This document shows, in pieces, positions 25,591 to 29,107 of a stretch of 29,107 nt of DNA (its first letter is position 1; every line of letters begins with the position of its first letter). This DNA comes from Alistipes sp. (GTDB taxonomy: Bacteria; Bacteroidota; Bacteroidia; Bacteroidales; Rikenellaceae), in contig JAIEHQ010000184.1 of NCBI GenBank assembly GCA_029065825.1, positions 1 to 29,107 on the forward strand, written 5' to 3'. The translations under genes were made by a program, and so were the position numbers. Under the pieces are notes generated by a model. The model was not told the DNA's origin. It saw only the letters and a list, made by a program, of their open reading frames with translations, and searched no databases.

Positions 25591-25637
25591 ACCCGAAGTT
25601 TGATCGTGCCGGAATCGTAGTATCTGAAACGAAATTC
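25560..25637 (-). repeat. Solo copy of the promoter-bearing intergenic repeat
   Basis: Aligns with unit 1 at 23858-23932: the first 30 bases differ at about two positions, and the end keeps TAGTATCT and ACGAA. The inner inverted pair is CAAAC-CCGAA-GTTTG, where unit 1 has CAAGC and GCTTG, so both arms changed together. Confidence 0.75.
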
Positions 25638-25684
25638 GTCCGTCCCGCACGACCCCGAAGCGGCGAAGGTGCGAAACGGACGAA
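25635..25684 (-). terminator. Possible terminator hairpin after the phosphodiesterase gene
   Basis: A 9-bp inverted repeat TTCGTCCGT (25635-25643) and ACGGACGAA (25676-25684), with inner GCAC/GTGC pairing. It begins about 20 nt past the stop at 25704. The T tract is short (AATTTC), so termination is only plausible. Confidence 0.45.
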
Positions 25685-25703
25685 AAGTGAGGTGGATCGG
25701 GCC

Positions 25704-26201
25704 CTACCGCAGGCGCGGCCATTCGCCGATCTCCATGTCGCGGATCTCGCCGCCGTCGATCGTGAAGCGCAGGGCGCTGCGGACCTTGTGGAAGCCGTAG
25801 CAGCCGGCCGCGCCCGGATTGAGGTGGAGCAGCTCGTGGGCCGGATCATAGATGACTTTCAGGATGTGGGAGTGTCCGGCGATGAAGAGCCTGGGACGCT
25901 GCGTGCGGATGCGCTCGAGCGCCCCGGCCGCGTAGTGGCGCGGATAGCCGCCGATGTGGGTCATGAGCACCCCGACCCGCTCGCAGTCGAAGGCGAGGTA
26001 TTCGGGGCAGACGCGCCGCACGTCGCTTCCGTCGATATTGCCCCGGACGGCCCGCAGGGGTTTGAAGGCGGCGATCCGGTCGGCCAGTTCGAGCGAGCCG
26101 ATGTCGCCCGCGTGCCAGATTTCATCGACCTCCGCGAGGAAGTCCTGCAGCGTCCGGTCGAACGTGCCGTGCGTGTCGGATATGAGTCCTATGCGTTTCA
26201 T
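25704..26201 (-). CDS. YfcE/MJ0936-type metallophosphoesterase
   Basis: A 165-residue calcineurin-like phosphodiesterase with a two-metal centre. All ligand motifs are present: DTH (Asp9, His11), GD (Asp33), GN (Asn55), the lone His82 and GHSH (His110, His112). Relatives act in vitro on phosphodiester model substrates and the natural substrate is not known. The start at 26201 (MKRIGLISDTHG) overlaps the rarA stop in an ATGA, so it is translationally coupled to rarA; the longer open frame would extend into rarA. It ends near a hairpin and the MATE promoter repeat. Confidence 0.88.
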   Translation of the reverse strand: MKRIGLISDTHGTFDRTLQDFLAEVDEIWHAGDIGSLELADRIAAFKPLRAVRGNIDGSDVRRVCPEYLAFDCERVGVLMTHIGGYPRHYAAGALERIRTQRPRLFIAGHSHILKVIYDPAHELLHLNPGAAGCYGFHKVRSALRFTIDGGEIRDMEIGEWPRLR

Positions 26202-27502
26202 GGTTCGTTTTTTCGTTTCGGGTCGCCGGCGCATCGGTATTTCCCCCGCCACAGCTGCTCGATCCGCCGGGCGATCTTCTCTTCGGCCGGATTGTCGGTG
26301 TTGGCTTCGTAGAACCGGTGCCCCTCCAGCCCTTCGGGCATGAACTCCAGCTCGGCGAAGCCGCCGTAGTCGTGGGCGTACTTGTATCCCTTGCCGTAGC
26401 CGGCGCGCTCCATCAGCTGCGTCGGGGCGTTGCGCAGGTGGAGCGGCACGGGGCGGTTGGTCGTGTCGTGCTCGACCAGCGCCAGCGCCTCGTTGATGGC
26501 CCGGTAGGCGGTGTTGCTCTTGGGCGAGGCGGCCAGATAGATCGTCGTTTCGGCGAGCGTGATGCGCGCTTCGGGCATTCCGATCTTGTGGACCGTATCG
26601 AAGCAGGCGTTGGCCAGCAGCAGGGCGTTGGGATTGGCCAGGCCGATGTCCTCCGAAGCGAGGATGACCAGCCGCCGGGCGATGAAGCGGGGCTCCTCGC
26701 CCCCGGCCAGCATGCGGGCCAGATAATAGACGGCGGCGTTGGGGTCGCTCCCCCGCACCGACTTGATGAAGGCCGAGATCACGTCGTAGTGCTGCTCGCC
26801 GTTCTTGTCGTAGAGGGCGATGTTCTGTTGCAGGCAGTCGATCACGTAGCGGTCCGTTATCGTGACCTCGCCCTCGGCGGCCCCCACGACGATCTCCAGA
26901 ATGTTGAGCAGCCTGCGCGCATCGCCGCCCGAGAAGCGGAAGAGCGCCTCGGTCTGCTCGACGCGTATCTGCCGCCCGCGTAGCTCCGCATCGGTCCGCA
27001 TCGCCCGGTCGAGCAGCGTCTGCAACTGGGCATCGTCCATCGGCTTCAGGATGTAGATCTGGCAGCGGCTCCGCAGGGGCGGGATCACTTCGAAGGAGGG
27101 ATTCTCCGTCGTGGCACCCACCAGCGTGACCACACCCTGCTCGACGGCCCCGAGCAGCGAATCCTGCTGCGACTTGTTGAAGCGGTGGATCTCGTCGATG
27201 AACAGAATCGGCGGCTGGGCATCGAAGAATCGCTGCTTGCGGGCCGACTCGAGTGCTTCGCGCACCTCCTTTACCCCCGACGTGACGGCCGACAAGGTAA
27301 AGAACGGACGCTTCAGCTCGCTGGCCACGATCCGTGCCAGCGTGGTTTTGCCCACGCCCGGAGGACCCCAGAGGATGAACGAGGGGAGGTTGCCCGTATC
27401 GAGGAATTTGCGGAACACCCCGTTTTTACCCACGAGGTGCTCCTGCCCGATGTAGTCGTCGAGCGTGTGGGGGCGAAGCCTTTCGGCGAGCGGAATACTC
27501 AT
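26198..27502 (-). CDS. rarA: Replication-associated recombination protein A (RarA/MgsA)
   Basis: An AAA+ ATPase related to the clamp loader and RuvB that acts at stalled replication forks. 434 residues, usual length. Seen: the opening PLAERLRPHTLDDYIGQEHL, Walker A GPPGVGKT (46-53), Walker B FIDEIHRFNKSQQD (101-114), sensor ATTENPSFEV and, in the C-terminal tetramerisation domain, GSDPNAAVYYLARMLAGGE and SEDIGLANP. The start at 27502 (MSIPLAERL) is chosen because an upstream extension would cross the -7 element. It heads an operon with the phosphodiesterase gene. Confidence 0.96.
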   Translation of the reverse strand: MSIPLAERLRPHTLDDYIGQEHLVGKNGVFRKFLDTGNLPSFILWGPPGVGKTTLARIVASELKRPFFTLSAVTSGVKEVREALESARKQRFFDAQPPILFIDEIHRFNKSQQDSLLGAVEQGVVTLVGATTENPSFEVIPPLRSRCQIYILKPMDDAQLQTLLDRAMRTDAELRGRQIRVEQTEALFRFSGGDARRLLNILEIVVGAAEGEVTITDRYVIDCLQQNIALYDKNGEQHYDVISAFIKSVRGSDPNAAVYYLARMLAGGEEPRFIARRLVILASEDIGLANPNALLLANACFDTVHKIGMPEARITLAETTIYLAASPKSNTAYRAINEALALVEHDTTNRPVPLHLRNAPTQLMERAGYGKGYKYAHDYGGFAELEFMPEGLEGHRFYEANTDNPAEEKIARRIEQLWRGKYRCAGDPKRKNEP

Positions 27503-27528
27503 AACAAGAAAATCTCTTTTCGGTCGGT

Positions 27529-27559
27529 CAAAGATAGGCAATTTTCTCCGCCGGGACAA
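27529..27559 (-). promoter_or_regulatory. Bacteroidetes-type promoter of rarA
   Basis: Minus strand TTG, 20 bp, then TATCTTTG (plus 27529-27536). Predicted leader about 24 nt. The spacer differs from the recF/MATE repeat. Confidence 0.75.
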
Positions 27560-27638
27560 CGGACGGAGCCGCCGGCATCCGGCCCGCCGCAGCGCAGGCG
27601 CCGGAGAGGAGCCTGCCGCCGCACCTCCCGAGTGAGCC

Positions 27639-28178
27639 TCACTCTTCTTTCAGGCCGTACACTTCGCGGTAGATCGTCCCGCACACCGCACGACGGTCCG
27701 GCAGCCGCTCCGGTGCGCCCCGCACCAGCAGCCACATCGGCAGGAAGCCGTCGCCCGGACGGTAGGGCGGCTGGCGGTACTCCCGGTCCCAGACGGCGAA
27801 GCCGGCTCTTTCGTAGAATGCGATGCGCCGGCGGGCCGTCTCCGTCTCGGGGGCCTCGGCCTCCAGCACCAGCGGTGCGGAGGAGTCCCTGGCCAGCAGC
27901 TCCAGCACGCGCCGTCCGTACCCCGCATTGCGCAGCGAGGGGAGGACGGCGAAGTGTTCGACATAGCGGAATCCCTCGAAGTCCCACCAGGTAAGGAGTC
28001 CGACGGGGCGGTCGTCGTCGCACACGACGTGGTTGGCGAAAGCGGGCCGGCAGTCGGTCGTCTCGCGCAGCGCGTCGAGCGGCCGGTACTCCTGCTGTGG
28101 AAAGGAGGCCGCGAGCAGCTCCTCCATGAAACGGTAGAGCGCGGTGTCCCGGGTGCGGATGCGGCATAATCTTATCAT
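27639..28178 (-). CDS. GNAT family N-acetyltransferase
   Basis: A 179-residue acyl-CoA-dependent acetyltransferase of unknown substrate. Seen: the central beta-strand RYVEHFAVLPSLRNAGYGRR (71-90), whose RNAGYG is the acetyl-CoA pyrophosphate loop, and FYERAGF (121-127), the usual second CoA-contact motif. The N-terminus holds an aromatic-rich substrate region (LLTWWDFEGF). No neighbour suggests a target; it lies alone between rarA and the lipoprotein gene. I see no TAnnTTTG promoter; a 7-bp inverted repeat CGTCTCC/GGAGACG (28216-28234) sits 40-60 nt upstream of its start. Confidence 0.85.
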   Translation of the reverse strand: MIRLCRIRTRDTALYRFMEELLAASFPQQEYRPLDALRETTDCRPAFANHVVCDDDRPVGLLTWWDFEGFRYVEHFAVLPSLRNAGYGRRVLELLARDSSAPLVLEAEAPETETARRRIAFYERAGFAVWDREYRQPPYRPGDGFLPMWLLVRGAPERLPDRRAVCGTIYREVYGLKEE

Positions 28179-28245
28179 GGATCGAAGTTTTTTTTCGGAA
28201 CGAATACCCCAAGGGCGTCTCCCGTACGGAGACGGCGGGAAGTGA

Positions 28246-28275
28246 AAAGCCGGACCCGCAAAGGATCCGGCTTTC
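28246..28275 (-). terminator. Intrinsic terminator after the lipoprotein gene
   Basis: A 9-bp stem AAAGCCGGA (28246-28254) with TCCGGCTTT (28266-28274) and an 11-nt loop, 25 nt past the stop on the minus strand, followed by TTTTC in the transcript sense. Confidence 0.75.
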
Positions 28276-28298
28276 GAACGTATTGTAAAATTTCTGCG

Positions 28299-28802
28299 TT
28301 ACAGAATCTTGACACCGGCAACTGCGCTGCGGACATCCTCCAGGGCCGATTCGATTACCGACTTGGGAACGTCGCCGTAGCGGAACACCAGTTTGTAGTC
28401 GGCATCGGTCGTAGCCGTGAGAGTCATCTCCTGTCCCTCGGTGCCGATCATCGAGTTGGCACCGGCGACCGAGTAGGAGTAAGCCCATGCCTCGCCGTCA
28501 GAGTAGGTGCCGCTGAGCACTTTCGTCTCCTGGTCGAACGCATAGGTGCCCGTGATCTTGCGGAAACCGTGCGAGTCGATATCCTGATACATCGTGAAGC
28601 CGTCGGTATCCTCCTCGAAGATCATGTAAACATCCTTCGGGAAGTTCGCATCCTCCGAACCGATCTCCCACTTGACCAGATGCCAGCCCGCAGCGCCTGC
28701 GATGGGTTTTGGCTCCTCCTCAGTACTCGTCTCCTTGCTGCCGCAGCCGACCAATGCCGCTCCGAAAAGAGCGATTGCAAAAATACCAAATAATTTTTTC
28801 AT
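28299..28802 (-). CDS. Small lipoprotein, lipocalin-like
   Basis: A 167-residue predicted lipoprotein. The signal peptide MKKLFGIFAIALFGAALVGC ends in a lipobox LVGC with the lipidated Cys20, followed by SKETSTEEEP, whose acidic run may favour surface export in Bacteroidetes. The mature part is rich in beta-strand patterns (GWHLVKWEIGSED, DVYMIFEEDTDGFTMYQDID, GTYAFDQETKVLSGTYSDG), like the lipocalin-type lipoproteins of this phylum. I do not recognise a specific function. The start is ATG 28802; a TTG at 28817 is less likely. The gene is more AT-rich than its neighbours and has its own consensus promoter and terminator. Confidence 0.82.
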   Translation of the reverse strand: MKKLFGIFAIALFGAALVGCGSKETSTEEEPKPIAGAAGWHLVKWEIGSEDANFPKDVYMIFEEDTDGFTMYQDIDSHGFRKITGTYAFDQETKVLSGTYSDGEAWAYSYSVAGANSMIGTEGQEMTLTATTDADYKLVFRYGDVPKSVIESALEDVRSAVAGVKIL

Positions 28803-28857
28803 AATTCTTTTTATCAATTTCGCCCGTTCGCAACGGAGCGGATCATTTCACAACATG

Positions 28858-28889
28858 CAAATATAAACAATCCGCACCATTCTTCCAAA
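28858..28889 (-). promoter_or_regulatory. Consensus Bacteroidetes promoter of the lipoprotein gene
   Basis: Minus strand TTTG, 20 bp, then TATATTTG (plus 28858-28865): both boxes match fully. Predicted leader about 53 nt. Confidence 0.8.
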
Positions 28890-28998
28890 AATTATCGCAA
28901 GATTCTCCCAAAAATCGGGAGCATACGGCAAAGTCCGGCACACGGCATGTCCGCCGGGCGGACGACACGGCCCTCCCGCTTCTCCGCGCCGGCCCGCT

Positions 28999-29107
28999 CT
29001 AAGGCACCTCGACCAGGCCGTTGCGCAGGGCGTGGACCACCAGCGAGGCGGTATTCTTGCAGCCGGTCTTCTCCAGGATATTGGCCCGGTGCTTATCGAC
29101 CGTGCGT
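28999..29107 (-). CDS. LuxR/FixJ-type response regulator, C-terminal fragment (cut by window edge)
   Basis: The last 35 residues of a DNA-binding regulator: RTVDKHRANILEKTGCKNTA followed by SLVVHALRNGLVEVP and a TAG stop at 28999-29001. This is the recognition helix and final helix of a LuxR/GerE helix-turn-helix (RTVxxHxxNIxxKxG pattern), most often joined to an N-terminal receiver domain in two-component systems. The rest of the gene lies beyond the right edge, so partner kinase and targets cannot be judged. Confidence 0.85.
   Translation of the reverse strand, partial: RTVDKHRANILEKTGCKNTASLVVHALRNGLVEVP

Overview
The window reads as a GC-rich Bacteroidales chromosome segment, most likely Alistipes (Rikenellaceae). 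Promoters have the Bacteroidetes form (TTTG or TTG, 20-22 bp, then TAnnTTTG) and Shine-Dalgarno sequences are mostly absent. Several families are Bacteroidetes-typical: DUF4924, a PiT transporter with a PhoU-like tail, and MurA with Asp in place of the catalytic Cys. The gene at 19598-20869 matches the two diagnostic lysines reported for the Alistipes finegoldii sulfonolipid enzyme SulA. Genus is an inference; phylum is well supported. Genes are densely packed and almost all core functions. I see no phage, insertion sequence, CRISPR array, tRNA or rRNA.

Layout, left to right. 1-3196 (minus): operon cvpA > rsgA > trmH > class-III aminotransferase, the last cut by in-frame amber codons near the window edge. 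3326-3919 (plus): pabA. 3991-7637 (minus): dnaX > tyrS > folB. 7846-10443 (plus): clpB. 10612-11988 (minus): tryptophanase, divergent from a rubredoxin. 12502-15308 (plus): phosphate transporter plus a DUF4924 gene. 15463-19488 (plus): rpmH (L34), murA, tdk, pabB, pabC. 19598-20869 (minus): sulA. 21134-22361 (minus): TPR protein > ribH. 22456-23831 (minus): recF > DUF721. 24176-25543 (minus): MATE exporter. 25704-27502 (minus): rarA > yfcE-like phosphodiesterase. Then come a GNAT acetyltransferase, a small lipoprotein and the C-terminal end of a LuxR-type regulator.

How the genes connect. Folate synthesis is well represented but split over three loci: pabA, pabB-pabC (overlapping) and folB. 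Replication and repair appear as dnaX, recF, DUF721 and rarA; translation and ribosome assembly as tyrS, rsgA, trmH and rpmH. SulA would begin synthesis of sulfonolipids, the capnine-type envelope lipids of Alistipes, by joining cysteate to an acyl-ACP.

The points most worth a second look are: sulA; an A10 run in dnaX that can yield a short gamma-type clamp-loader subunit by slippage; a roughly 75-bp intergenic repeat carrying a promoter, in tandem before recF and once before the MATE gene; a 36-bp patch of clpB that replaces the first Walker B Asp with Tyr; and an 11-bp-spaced TGTTAA repeat (PhoB/PhoP-box-like) before the phosphate transporter.
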